From contig NZ_JAJQQP010000002.1 in assembly GCF_028994805.1 (NCBI RefSeq), forward strand, positions 434,001 to 498,000: DNA of 64,000 bases. Direction: 5' to 3'. The stretch is from Promicromonospora iranensis. GTDB lineage: Bacteria; Actinomycetota; Actinomycetes; Actinomycetales; Cellulomonadaceae. Below the pieces are notes generated by a model, which saw only the letters and a list, made by a program, of their open reading frames with translations, did not search any database and was not told the origin of the DNA. Made by a program: the position numbers and the translations under genes. Of this stretch, positions 17,607 to 25,215 are shown piece after piece (position 1 is the stretch's first letter; each line of letters begins with the position of its first letter).

Positions 17607-18125
17607 TCAGGAGAGCGGGCCGATGCGGAACACCAGCTCCGCGTCGTGGCCGTCCGGGAACGCTTCCGTGGGGAAGACGGTCCGCACGTCGACGGGCGCG
17701 CCCTGGGCCGACGCGAAGGACATGAACAAGGCGATCGACGCCGTGTTGTCCGAGGTGATGGTCGTCTCCACGTGGGTGCACTCGGGGTGCCGCTCAGCGA
17801 GGTGCGCGAGCATCCGGGAGGCCAGCCGCTGTCCACGGTAGGCGTGGTCCACGGCCACCTGCCAGACCATCAGCGTGGTCGGCTCGTCGGGCCGGATGTA
17901 GCCCGTGACGAACCCACCGGGTTCGTCGTCGACGCTCACGATCACCGAGGTCCGGGCGAAGTCTCGTGCCCAGAGGAGATACGCGTAGGACGAGTTCAGG
18001 TCCAGCGTCTTGGAGTCGCGCGCGAGGCGCCACATCGCTGCTCCGTCTGCGACGGTGGGCTCCCTCAACACCACCGTGGTTTCGGTCGGATGGATGTGCT
18101 TGAGTTCCTCTTCGAGGTTCTGCAT
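17607..18125 (-). CDS. ectA: L-2,4-diaminobutyrate acetyltransferase EctA
   Basis: A GNAT-fold enzyme of 172 residues that acetylates the gamma-amino group of diaminobutyrate, the second step of ectoine synthesis. Typical stretches are VLREPTVADGAAMWRLARDSKTLDLNSSYAYLLW, VTGYIRPDEPTTLMVWQVAVD and the acetyl-CoA loop YRGQRLASRML. ATG 18125 (MQNLEEELKH) is preferred over the longer in-frame start at 18260. TACGGT lies nine bases upstream. It is the first gene of the operon, 101 bases before ectB. Confidence 0.96.
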   Translation of the reverse strand: MQNLEEELKHIHPTETTVVLREPTVADGAAMWRLARDSKTLDLNSSYAYLLWARDFARTSVIVSVDDEPGGFVTGYIRPDEPTTLMVWQVAVDHAYRGQRLASRMLAHLAERHPECTHVETTITSDNTASIALFMSFASAQGAPVDVRTVFPTEAFPDGHDAELVFRIGPLS

Positions 18126-18174
18126 GACAAAACGACCGTAACGAACTTGCGCGAAGATTGCACATTGCGATCCT

Positions 18175-18190
18175 GTGACGATCCCGTTAC
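18175..18190 (-). promoter_or_regulatory. GlnR-box-like element upstream of ectA
   Basis: On the minus strand GTAAC-6 bases-GTCAC, close to the GlnR consensus gTnAC-n6-GaAAC, lies about 50 bases before ectA. GlnR control of ect genes has been reported in Streptomyces. Whether it acts here is inference. Confidence 0.3.
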
Positions 18191-18334
18191 TGGGGTGTTC
18201 GGGGGGCAAATGCGCAGTAACGCCAGAGGCGCCGGATCTGCCGCTGACCAGCACCAGCACGCGGCTGAGGCGGGGTCCGAGGGGGAGCTGCCGGCCGCCA
18301 TGTCACAGCACGGTCACATTCTGGGACGGCAGGC

Positions 18335-18340
18335 TAGTGT
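18335..18340 (+). promoter_or_regulatory. -10 box TAGTGT, leaderless start of the GNAT gene
   Basis: TAGTGT, six bases, GTG 18347. There is no Shine-Dalgarno sequence. Confidence 0.55.
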
Positions 18341-18346
18341 GCCGGT

Positions 18347-18982
18347 GTGACCGAGCCATTCATCCGTCCCTACCGCGCCGCCGACCGGGCCGACGTCGCC
18401 GACATCTGCGTCCGCACCGCCGCGGCGGGCGGCGACGCACGCGGCGTCTACTCGTCCGACCTGCTCATGCCCGACGTCTACGCGCTGCCCTACGTGGAGC
18501 ACTCCCCCGACCTCGCGTGGGTGGTCGAGCACGAGGGCCGTGCGGCCGGGTACATCATCGGAGTCGCCGACACCCGGTCCTTCGTCGACTGGTGGGCACG
18601 GGAGTGGACGCCGGGCTTCGTCGCCCGCCACCCCGCACCCGGGCCCGCGACCGGCCGCAACCCCGCCTACAGCGAGGCTCAGCTGCTGCACGACGGCGCC
18701 GACCCGGAGCGCATGGTCCGAGGGCTTCGCCACGGCGAGCTCACCACCCACCCGGCCCACCTGCACATCGACCTGCTGCCGGTGCTCCAGCGGCGCGGCC
18801 TCGGCTCACGCCTCATCGACACGCTCCGCGCCGCCCTCGCCGAGCGCGGCGTGCCGGGCGTGCACCTGGGCTACGCGGCCGAGAACACCGCCGCCCGACT
18901 GTTCTACGACCGGTACGGGTTCACCGAGCTGCCGTCGTCCACCCCGCAGGCGCCGCTGGTCGGCATCGCGACCGCCACCTGA
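18347..18982 (+). CDS. GNAT family N-acetyltransferase
   Basis: A 211-residue GNAT acetyltransferase. N-terminal IRPYRAADRADVADICVRTA is a typical beta1-alpha1. The acetyl-CoA loop is LQRRGLGSRLID (about 146-157), with the last motif GYAAENTAARLFYDRYGFTEL. The middle insertion (VDWWAREWTPGFVARHPAP) resembles GNATs related to the C-terminal domain of protein O-GlcNAcase, but the acceptor is not predictable. The GTG start is fixed by TAGTGT six bases upstream. It is a monocistronic gene divergent from ectA. Confidence 0.85.
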   Translation: MTEPFIRPYRAADRADVADICVRTAAAGGDARGVYSSDLLMPDVYALPYVEHSPDLAWVVEHEGRAAGYIIGVADTRSFVDWWAREWTPGFVARHPAPGPATGRNPAYSEAQLLHDGADPERMVRGLRHGELTTHPAHLHIDLLPVLQRRGLGSRLIDTLRAALAERGVPGVHLGYAAENTAARLFYDRYGFTELPSSTPQAPLVGIATAT

Positions 18983-18989
18983 CACACCG

Positions 18990-19595
18990 TCAGTCCTCCG
19001 TCGACGCCTCGACCCACGCCCGCCGCACCTGCTCGAACCGGGTGGGCAACGGCGGACGCAGCGCGCCGTAGCGCGCATTGGTCCGGTGCACGAACCGACG
19101 CCACGACAGCACCAGCCCCTGCCGCGTGATCGGCAGACCGGACGCGACCGTGGTGCCGTTGTCGTGCGTGTGGTGCACCGTGAGCAGCAGCGCCCTCGGC
19201 ACCGAACCCTCGAGCTCGGCCGCCAGCTCCTCGCGCACCACCATCCAGTGCTTCAGGAGCACCACCAGGTCGGCCGGCAGCAGATGGCGGCGCGGCGTGC
19301 GGTGCTTGCCGTGCCGCACCAGCACGCTGCCCTCCGTCGCGCGAGCTCGCGCGGGCCCGAGGTCGATGTCCTCGACACGCACCCGCAGCAGGTCTCCGTA
19401 CCGTGCGCCCGTCGCGCGCACCAGCCCGGTGATCACCGCCAGGCGCACCGCCTCAGGCTTGGCGCCCGGACGCATCGCCTCGGTGGAGAGCTCGCGCCAG
19501 ACCCACTCGGCCTCCTCGAGGCTCACGGGTGGCCGCGGGTAGCGGGCGAGCTCCCTGCTCCGTGCTGGTGGTGACGTGGCATCGGCACTGGTCAT
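18990..19595 (-). CDS. Truncated tyrosine-recombinase-like protein
   Basis: A 201-residue protein whose middle resembles the catalytic core of tyrosine integrases. AVITGLVRATGARYGDLLRVRVEDIDLG matches the box I arginine region, and SVLVRHGKHRTPRRHLLP matches the beta-turn lysine region. The C terminus (FEQVRRAWVEAS) lacks a clear HxxR motif and the nucleophilic tyrosine, so strand exchange looks unlikely. It could be a decayed integrase or a repurposed DNA-binding protein. Start ATG 19595 is set by TACACT six bases upstream; the longer start at 19619 is upstream of that box. No attachment site or phage gene is nearby. Confidence 0.5.
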   Translation of the reverse strand: MTSADATSPPARSRELARYPRPPVSLEEAEWVWRELSTEAMRPGAKPEAVRLAVITGLVRATGARYGDLLRVRVEDIDLGPARARATEGSVLVRHGKHRTPRRHLLPADLVVLLKHWMVVREELAAELEGSVPRALLLTVHHTHDNGTTVASGLPITRQGLVLSWRRFVHRTNARYGALRPPLPTRFEQVRRAWVEASTED

Positions 19596-19601
19596 CGTGC
19601 C

Positions 19602-19607
19602 AGTGTA
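19602..19607 (-). promoter_or_regulatory. -10 box TACACT before the integrase-like gene
   Basis: TACACT, six bases, ATG 19595. The box lies inside an inverted repeat GTGCCA...TGGCAC (about 19596-19616) that could be an operator. Confidence 0.5.
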
Positions 19608-19623
19608 CGCTTGGCACACTATT
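19607..19623. repeat. 17-bp repeat acgcttggcacactatt, copy 1
   Basis: An exact copy occurs at 26701-26717 inside the GH89 gene. This copy sits between the -10 and -35 regions of the integrase-like gene. It is AT-rich relative to its surroundings. Confidence 0.6.
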
Positions 19624-19710
19624 AATTAAGAGAAGAACATGGTGTGTCGTGGAGCAGGGTCGAGCCCGATCGACCCGGCGCACCCCCGGTCCACCCGGTC
19701 CATCGCCACG

Positions 19711-19716
19711 TACCCT
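19711..19716 (+). promoter_or_regulatory. -10 box TACCCT, leaderless start of the YigZ gene
   Basis: TACCCT, six bases, GTG 19723. It decides against the longer in-frame start at 19639. Confidence 0.5.
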
Positions 19717-19722
19717 CGTCCG

Positions 19723-20403
19723 GTGGACCTCCCCAGCACCATCGCCAGGTCGATCGACCACGAGCTGGTCATCAAGAAGTCCCGGTTCCTGGCGCACCTC
19801 TCCCCCGCCGGCAGCGTCGCGGAGGCCGACGCCGTCGTCGCGCGCCTGCGCAAGGAGCTGTGGGACGCCCGCCACCACTGCGTGGCCATGGTGCTCGGCA
19901 CCCACGCCGGCGGTGCGAGCCCCACAGCCCGCTCCTCCGACGACGGCGAGCCGAGCGGCACGGCCGGCGTCCCCATGCTGGAGGTGCTGCGGCACCGCGG
20001 TGTCACGGACCTGGTCGCCGTCGTCACGCGGTACTTCGGCGGCGTGAAGCTCGGGGCCGGCGGACTCGTCCGCGCGTACTCGGGCGCGGTGGCCACCGCC
20101 CTCGACGTCGCGTCCGCCTCCGGCGCGATGCTCCGCCGGGAGCTGCTGTACGAGGTCGAGGTGCCCGTACCCCACGGCGACGCCGGGCGGATCGACAACG
20201 TGCTGCGCGACTGGGCGTCGTCCCACGGCTCCGTGATGGAGCCGCCCGCCTACGACGCCGTCGCGCACCTGCGGCTGCTCGTGCCGAAGCAACAGCTGGA
20301 CGCCCTGACCGCCGACGTCGCCGCCGCATCGGCGGGTGCCCTCTCCCCCGCCGTCGGCGAAGCCCGGGTGGTCGACGTGCCGGTGCCGCCCACCCGTCGC
20401 TAG
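19723..20403 (+). CDS. YigZ/IMPACT (UPF0029) family protein
   Basis: A 226-residue YigZ/IMPACT-family protein. The UPF0029 N-terminal domain is clear: ELVIKKSRFLAHLSPAGSVAEADA, then SDDGEPSGTAGVPMLEVLRHRGVTDLVAVVTRYFGGVKLGAGGLVRAYSGA. A DUF1949-type ferredoxin-like domain is at the C terminus. In eukaryotes IMPACT modulates translation-factor kinase signalling. The bacterial role is not settled. GTG 19723 is chosen from the upstream TACCCT box. Confidence 0.9.
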   Translation: MDLPSTIARSIDHELVIKKSRFLAHLSPAGSVAEADAVVARLRKELWDARHHCVAMVLGTHAGGASPTARSSDDGEPSGTAGVPMLEVLRHRGVTDLVAVVTRYFGGVKLGAGGLVRAYSGAVATALDVASASGAMLRRELLYEVEVPVPHGDAGRIDNVLRDWASSHGSVMEPPAYDAVAHLRLLVPKQQLDALTADVAAASAGALSPAVGEARVVDVPVPPTRR

Positions 20404-20505
20404 CGAGCCCGGGGTCGCCCCGCGCGTCGGCCTTGACTGACTCGGCACGCGGGTGAAGTCTCGGGGCACCCGCACCCGCACCGGCACCAGCACCGAGGAG
20501 GGACC

Positions 20506-21909
20506 ATGCACCGTCGCATCCGCTCGTCCGCCGTCGTCGTCGCACTGACCACCGCCGCCGCCACCCTCCTCGCGGCCTGCGGCCCGAGCGCCGAGCAGGA
20601 GGGGCAGGCCGAGGCCATCACCTTCTGGACGCCACAGTCCACACCGGAGCGCGTGGCCGCGCAGGAAGCCGTCGCCGAGCGGTTCACCGAGGAGACCGGC
20701 ATCGAGGTCGACGTCGTCCCGCTGGCAGCGGCCGACCAGGACCAGGCGCTGGTCACGGGTGCCGCGTCGGGCGAGGTGCCCGACGTCATCCTCGCCGGCG
20801 CCTCGCAGGTCACGTCCTGGCAGTCCCAGGGACTGCTCGACACCGACGTCGTGCAGGAAGCGATGGACACGCTGGACCCCGCCACCTTCAACGAGAACGC
20901 GCTCAGCGCGGTCACCGTCCTGGAGGACGGCACCGAGACGGTGGCCGCGGTCCCGAGCGACGGCTGGGTGCATCTCATCGCCTACCGCACCGACCTGCTC
21001 GAGGAGGCCGGTGCCGAGGTGCCGACCACCGTCGCCGAGCTCGCCGAGACCGCGACCACCGTCAAGGACGAGCTCGGCATCACGGGCATCGCGCTCGGCA
21101 CCCAGTCGGGCACCGCCTCGGGCACGGAGGGCATCGAGTCGATCTTCCAGTCGGCGGGCTGCGAGCTCGTCAACAACGGCGAGGTCACCATCGACTCGCC
21201 CGAGTGCACGGAGGCGGCCGGGTACTTCAAGGAGCTGCGCGACTCCTCCGTCGCCGGCGACTACGACGTCGAGTCCGCGCGGGCCGCGTACATGGCGGGA
21301 GACGCCGCGATGCTGCTCTTCTCCACGCACATCCTCGACGAGCTGGCGAACCTCGACGAGGCGGTGCCGCCGTCGTGCCAGGAGTGTGCCGACGACCCGG
21401 CGTTCCTCGCGGAGAGCTCGGGCTTCATCACCGTGCTGGAGCCGCCCGCCGGCTCGGCGCAGGAGCCCGCGCAGTTCGGCGCCACCCTCGCCTACGCGGT
21501 CCCGGCACGCGCGGACACCGACGAGGCGCGCCAGTACATCGAGTACGTCATGGGCGAGGGCTACGCCGACACGCTCGCCGTCGCCACCGAGGGCCGTCTC
21601 CCCCTGCGCACCGGGACCGCTGGGAGCCCGACGGAGTACCTCGACGCGTGGGGCGGCCTGGGCTTCGGCCCGAAGGTCGAGTCCTCCGTCGCCGAGGTGT
21701 ACGGCGACGACCTGGTCACCGCGATGGGCGAGGGCATGGCGGCCGTCTCCCGCTGGGGCCAGGGGACGCCCGATGCCACCCTCGCGGGCCTCGTCTCCAC
21801 CCAGGGCACTCTCGCCCAGCAGCTCGAACCCCTGTACCGGGGCACCGATCCGGCGGAGGTGACCCAGCAGATGGCCGCCGACGTGACGGCGCTGCAGCAG
21901 GACCAGTGA
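20506..21909 (+). CDS. ABC sugar-binding lipoprotein (family 1 solute-binding protein)
   Basis: A 467-residue extracellular substrate-binding lipoprotein. The signal peptide ends in the lipobox LLAAC, with C25 as the lipidated residue. The mature part (ITFWTPQSTPERVAAQEAVAERFTEETGIEVDVVPL) is a typical family 1 carbohydrate-binding protein. ATG 20506 has a GAGGAGGG site. Its stop overlaps the first permease start. With a cytoplasmic GH89 at the operon end, the ligand is probably an oligosaccharide with a terminal alpha-linked GlcNAc; that is inference. Confidence 0.93.
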   Translation: MHRRIRSSAVVVALTTAAATLLAACGPSAEQEGQAEAITFWTPQSTPERVAAQEAVAERFTEETGIEVDVVPLAAADQDQALVTGAASGEVPDVILAGASQVTSWQSQGLLDTDVVQEAMDTLDPATFNENALSAVTVLEDGTETVAAVPSDGWVHLIAYRTDLLEEAGAEVPTTVAELAETATTVKDELGITGIALGTQSGTASGTEGIESIFQSAGCELVNNGEVTIDSPECTEAAGYFKELRDSSVAGDYDVESARAAYMAGDAAMLLFSTHILDELANLDEAVPPSCQECADDPAFLAESSGFITVLEPPAGSAQEPAQFGATLAYAVPARADTDEARQYIEYVMGEGYADTLAVATEGRLPLRTGTAGSPTEYLDAWGGLGFGPKVESSVAEVYGDDLVTAMGEGMAAVSRWGQGTPDATLAGLVSTQGTLAQQLEPLYRGTDPAEVTQQMAADVTALQQDQ

Positions 21910-22886
21910 CAGCCGGCCCGGTGCAGGCCCCTCCCGGAAGGGCCCGCCCTGCGGCGACCACCCGTCCGACGACGGCGGCCCAGCGCGCGAACCGCTCGGG
22001 GTGGCTGCTCGTCTCGCCGTCGCTGGCCGTGGTCGCGCTGGTCGTGCTGCTGCCGTTCGTCCTGGTCGTGGTGTTCGGGTTCTCGGAGATCCGGCTCGTC
22101 GACATCCCGTTCCTCGGGACGGAGCCGGTGGAGTGGACGCTGGACAACTTCCGCCAGGCCGCGGCGTCGCAGGCGTTCTGGGGTGCTCTCTGGACCACTG
22201 TCCTGTACGCGGGCCTGACGGCGGTGGGGTCGCTGGCCGTGGGCCTCGTGCTCGCGCTGGCGCTGCGGCGGCGCTTCGCGGGGCGCGGCCTGGTGCGCGC
22301 CCTGCTGCTCGTGCCGTACGTGCTGCCGGTGGTCGCTGCCGCCACGATCTGGAAGACGGCGCTCAACCCGCAGTACGGCGTGGTCAACGCGTTCGGCCGC
22401 GCGTACCTCGGCTGGGACACCCCGGTGGGCTTCCTCAGCACCACCTCGGCGGAGGTCTGGGGCGTCCCCGTGCCGGTCGCGCTGCTCGTGGTCGTGCTGT
22501 TCGACATCTGGAAGTCGGCGCCGCTCGCGTTCCTGTTCCTCACCGCGCGGCTCCAGTCGGTACCCGGTGAGATCGAGGAGGCCGCGGCGCTCGACGGCGC
22601 GAACCGCCGGCAGGTCCTGCGGTTCATGCTGCTCCCGCAGCTGCGCGCGGTGGCCCTGCTGCTCCTGCTCCTGCGCTTCATCTGGTCGTTCCAGACCTTC
22701 GACGACGTCTACCTGCTCACCGAGGGCGCAGGGAGCACGCAGGTCATGGCCATCCAGGTGTACACGGAGCTCGTCACCAAGGCCGACATCGGCAGCGCCG
22801 CCGCGTTCGGGCTGCTCATGAGCCTCATCCTGTGCGTGCTCCTGGCGGGCTACGTGCTGCTGTCCCGGCGGACCGACGAGTCATGA
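21906..22886 (+). CDS. ABC sugar transporter permease (MalF-type)
   Basis: A 326-residue membrane permease with six helices. The EAA loop for contact with the ATPase is visible as EIEEAAALDGANRRQVLRF. The N terminus is a short Pro/Ala/Arg-rich cytoplasmic tail. The GTG start overlaps the lipoprotein stop (GTGA). No ATP-binding subunit is encoded in the operon, so it presumably uses a shared MsiK-like ATPase elsewhere, as is usual for actinobacterial sugar importers. Confidence 0.93.
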   Translation: MTAGPVQAPPGRARPAATTRPTTAAQRANRSGWLLVSPSLAVVALVVLLPFVLVVVFGFSEIRLVDIPFLGTEPVEWTLDNFRQAAASQAFWGALWTTVLYAGLTAVGSLAVGLVLALALRRRFAGRGLVRALLLVPYVLPVVAAATIWKTALNPQYGVVNAFGRAYLGWDTPVGFLSTTSAEVWGVPVPVALLVVVLFDIWKSAPLAFLFLTARLQSVPGEIEEAAALDGANRRQVLRFMLLPQLRAVALLLLLLRFIWSFQTFDDVYLLTEGAGSTQVMAIQVYTELVTKADIGSAAAFGLLMSLILCVLLAGYVLLSRRTDES

Positions 22887-23803
22887 GGGAACAACGAGGG
22901 AATCATGAGGGAAGAGTCATGACGCGGCGGAGGAGCGGCCACGAGCGGGGAGCCATGGGCGGCGTCCGGGCCACACGAGCGTCGCGCGTCGGTCGCGCCG
23001 TGGTGGTCGCCGTCGCGCTCCTGTGGTCGCTGGGGCCGGTGGCGTACGGCGTGGTGCTGTCCGTACGGCCCTACGCGGAGGTGACACGCGACCCGCTCGG
23101 GCTGCCCACCGAGCTGGACCTGTCGGCCTTCTCCACGGCCATGCGGGACGAGTCCGACGGCGGCTTCGGCCTCGGCCGGTTCGTGCTCAACTCGCTGGGC
23201 GTCGCCGCGGGGACCGTGGTGCTGAGCATCCTGGTCTGCGTGCTCGGCGCGTACGCCGCCGCCCGCGTACGGTACCGCGGCCGCGCCGTCACGAACGGGA
23301 TCATCCTGGCGGTCTACCTGTTCCCCGGGATCGTCCTCGCGGTCCCGAAGTTCGTCATCCTGTCCCGGCTCGGCCTGACGAGCACCCTGGTGGGACTGCT
23401 GATCGTCTACGTGGCGGCCACGGTCCCCGTGGCCCTGTACATGATGCGGAACTTCTTCCTGGCGCTGCCGCAGAGCGTCGAGGAGGCGGCGATCATGGAC
23501 GGCTGCTCGCTCGGCCAGCTCCTGGTCCGCGTGGTGCTGCCGATAGCGATCCCCGGGGTGGTGGCCACCGCCATCTACGTGTTCATGATCGCCTGGAACG
23601 AGTACTTCTACGCGCTGCTGTTCCTGGTGCAGCACCGCGACCTCTGGACGGCGCCGCTCGGCATCGCGCAGCTCGGCGACTTCCAGGTGCCGGTCACGGT
23701 GCTCCTGGCCGGCTCGATAGCGGTGACGGTGCCCGTGGTGATCGTCTTCTTCCTCGCGCAGCGGTACATCGTGTCGGGCCTGGTACAGGGGGCGGAACGA
23801 TGA
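22883..23803 (+). CDS. ABC sugar transporter permease (MalG-type)
   Basis: A 306-residue second permease with six helices and the EAA loop SVEEAAIMDGCSLGQLLVR. Start ATG 22883 overlaps the previous stop (ATGA). ATG 22919 (MTRRRSGHERG), which has a GAGGGAAGAG site, is an equally plausible start. Two direct copies of catgagggaa (22882-22891, 22904-22913) lie between them. It is coupled to the dehydrogenase by ATGA. Confidence 0.92.
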   Translation: MREQRGNHEGRVMTRRRSGHERGAMGGVRATRASRVGRAVVVAVALLWSLGPVAYGVVLSVRPYAEVTRDPLGLPTELDLSAFSTAMRDESDGGFGLGRFVLNSLGVAAGTVVLSILVCVLGAYAAARVRYRGRAVTNGIILAVYLFPGIVLAVPKFVILSRLGLTSTLVGLLIVYVAATVPVALYMMRNFFLALPQSVEEAAIMDGCSLGQLLVRVVLPIAIPGVVATAIYVFMIAWNEYFYALLFLVQHRDLWTAPLGIAQLGDFQVPVTVLLAGSIAVTVPVVIVFFLAQRYIVSGLVQGAER

Positions 23804-25215
23804 CCGGCGCGACGACGACACCTCCCGTCCGCCTGGCCGTCCTCGGCGCCGGCGGTCGCGGCGCCGACGCCTACGGCCGCTGGGTCCGGGCGCATCCCGA
23901 CCGTGCCCGGATCGTGGCCGTCGCCGACCCCGACCGTGCCCGGCTGGAGGCCCTGGCGGGCACGACCGCAGCCCGCTACCCCGGCTGGAGCGACCTGGTC
24001 GCGGACCTCGGCAGGCTGCGGCCCGACGCCGTGATCGTCGCGCTCCCCGACGCCCTCCACGTCGCCGCGGCCACCGCCGTGGCCGACGCCGGGCTGCCGA
24101 TGCTGCTGGAGAAGCCCGCCGCGCCGTCGCTGACCGCCCTCGCCGAGCTGGCCCGCGTGGTGCGCCGGACGGACGCCCGCATCGCCGTCGGGCACGTGCT
24201 GCGGTTCGCGCCGTTCTGGCGGGCCGTGCGAGCCGTCGTCGAGGCCGGCGCCCTCGGCGACCTCGCGACGATCGAGGTGCGCGAGAACATCGGCTTCTGG
24301 CACTTCGCGCACTCGTTCGTGCGGGGCAACTGGCGCAACGCCGCCGAGTCGAGCCCGATGGTGCTCGCCAAGACCTGCCACGACCTCGACCTGATCCGCT
24401 GGCTCGCCGGGGCGGCTCCCGAGACGGTGGCGAGCGAGGGCTCGCTGTTGCACTTCCGCCCGGAGAACGCCCCCGACGGCGCTCCGGCCCGCTGCACCGA
24501 CGGCTGTCCCGCCGCCGCGGACTGCCCGTTCTACGCGCCGCGCTACTACCTGGACGCCCTGCGCGACCGCACGGGCCATCCGGTCACGATGCTCGGGGAA
24601 GACCTGTCCCCCGCCGGCCGCCTCGCCGCCCTGCGGCGGGGCCCGTACGGGCGCTGCGTCTATCACTGCGACAACGACGTGGCCGACCACCAGCAGACGC
24701 TCCTGCGGTTCCCCTCCGGCCTCACCGCCACGCTGACGGCCAGCGCGTTCACCGCCGAGAACACGCGGCACCTGGCGATCACCGGGACCCGCGGGCAGCT
24801 GCACGGGCACATGGAGTCGGGCGAGATCCGCGTCGACCTGTACTCGCCGTCCGGACGGCTGCCGGAGGCGCTGCCCGGTGCGGAGCTGGTCGCGTCCGGC
24901 ACGGACGGGCCGCTCGGCCATGCCACCCACACGCTCGTGGCCCAGCCTGCCGACGGCGGTCCGAGCGGTCGTGGGGGCCATGCCGGCGGCGACGACGGCC
25001 TCATGGACGCGTTCTGCCGGGCAGTGGTCGACGGCGCCGTCGGCTCGGGCGAGCTGTCGTTCGTCACGGCGCTGGACAGCCACCTCATGGCGTTCGCCGC
25101 GGAGGAGTCGCGGGCGGGTGCGGGTGTGGTGGACCTCGGGCCGTGGTCCGGCGCGGCGCTGAGCTTCCTGGGCCGGACCACCGGCCGGGTCGGCCTCCGC
25201 CGGGACTCGCTGTGA
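23800..25215 (+). CDS. Gfo/Idh/MocA-family NAD(P)-dependent sugar oxidoreductase with a Cys cluster
   Basis: A 471-residue cytoplasmic dehydrogenase. The Rossmann motif is LAVLGAGGRGADAYGRW (13-28), EKP is at 104-106, and the catalytic-site helix reads KTCHDLDLIRW (191-201, H194). After the substrate domain begins there is a three-Cys cluster (C232, C236, C242: RCTDGCPAAADCPFYAP). This is seen in a subset of the family and may bind metal. It could act on the released sugar, or share the oxidation-reduction glycosidase mechanism known for GH109/GH4. It lies between the permeases and GH89, coupled by ATGA and GTGA overlaps. Confidence 0.85.
   Translation: MTGATTTPPVRLAVLGAGGRGADAYGRWVRAHPDRARIVAVADPDRARLEALAGTTAARYPGWSDLVADLGRLRPDAVIVALPDALHVAAATAVADAGLPMLLEKPAAPSLTALAELARVVRRTDARIAVGHVLRFAPFWRAVRAVVEAGALGDLATIEVRENIGFWHFAHSFVRGNWRNAAESSPMVLAKTCHDLDLIRWLAGAAPETVASEGSLLHFRPENAPDGAPARCTDGCPAAADCPFYAPRYYLDALRDRTGHPVTMLGEDLSPAGRLAALRRGPYGRCVYHCDNDVADHQQTLLRFPSGLTATLTASAFTAENTRHLAITGTRGQLHGHMESGEIRVDLYSPSGRLPEALPGAELVASGTDGPLGHATHTLVAQPADGGPSGRGGHAGGDDGLMDAFCRAVVDGAVGSGELSFVTALDSHLMAFAAEESRAGAGVVDLGPWSGAALSFLGRTTGRVGLRRDSL

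Noticed and set aside
20410-20422. CGGGGtcgCCCCG as a terminator after the YigZ gene
   Set aside because: Five-base stem in a GC-rich spacer, expected by chance.
20433-20461. Promoter TTGACT-N17-AAGTCT before the sugar-binding lipoprotein
   Set aside because: The -35 is good but the -10 hexamer is poor; not strong enough to list as a feature.
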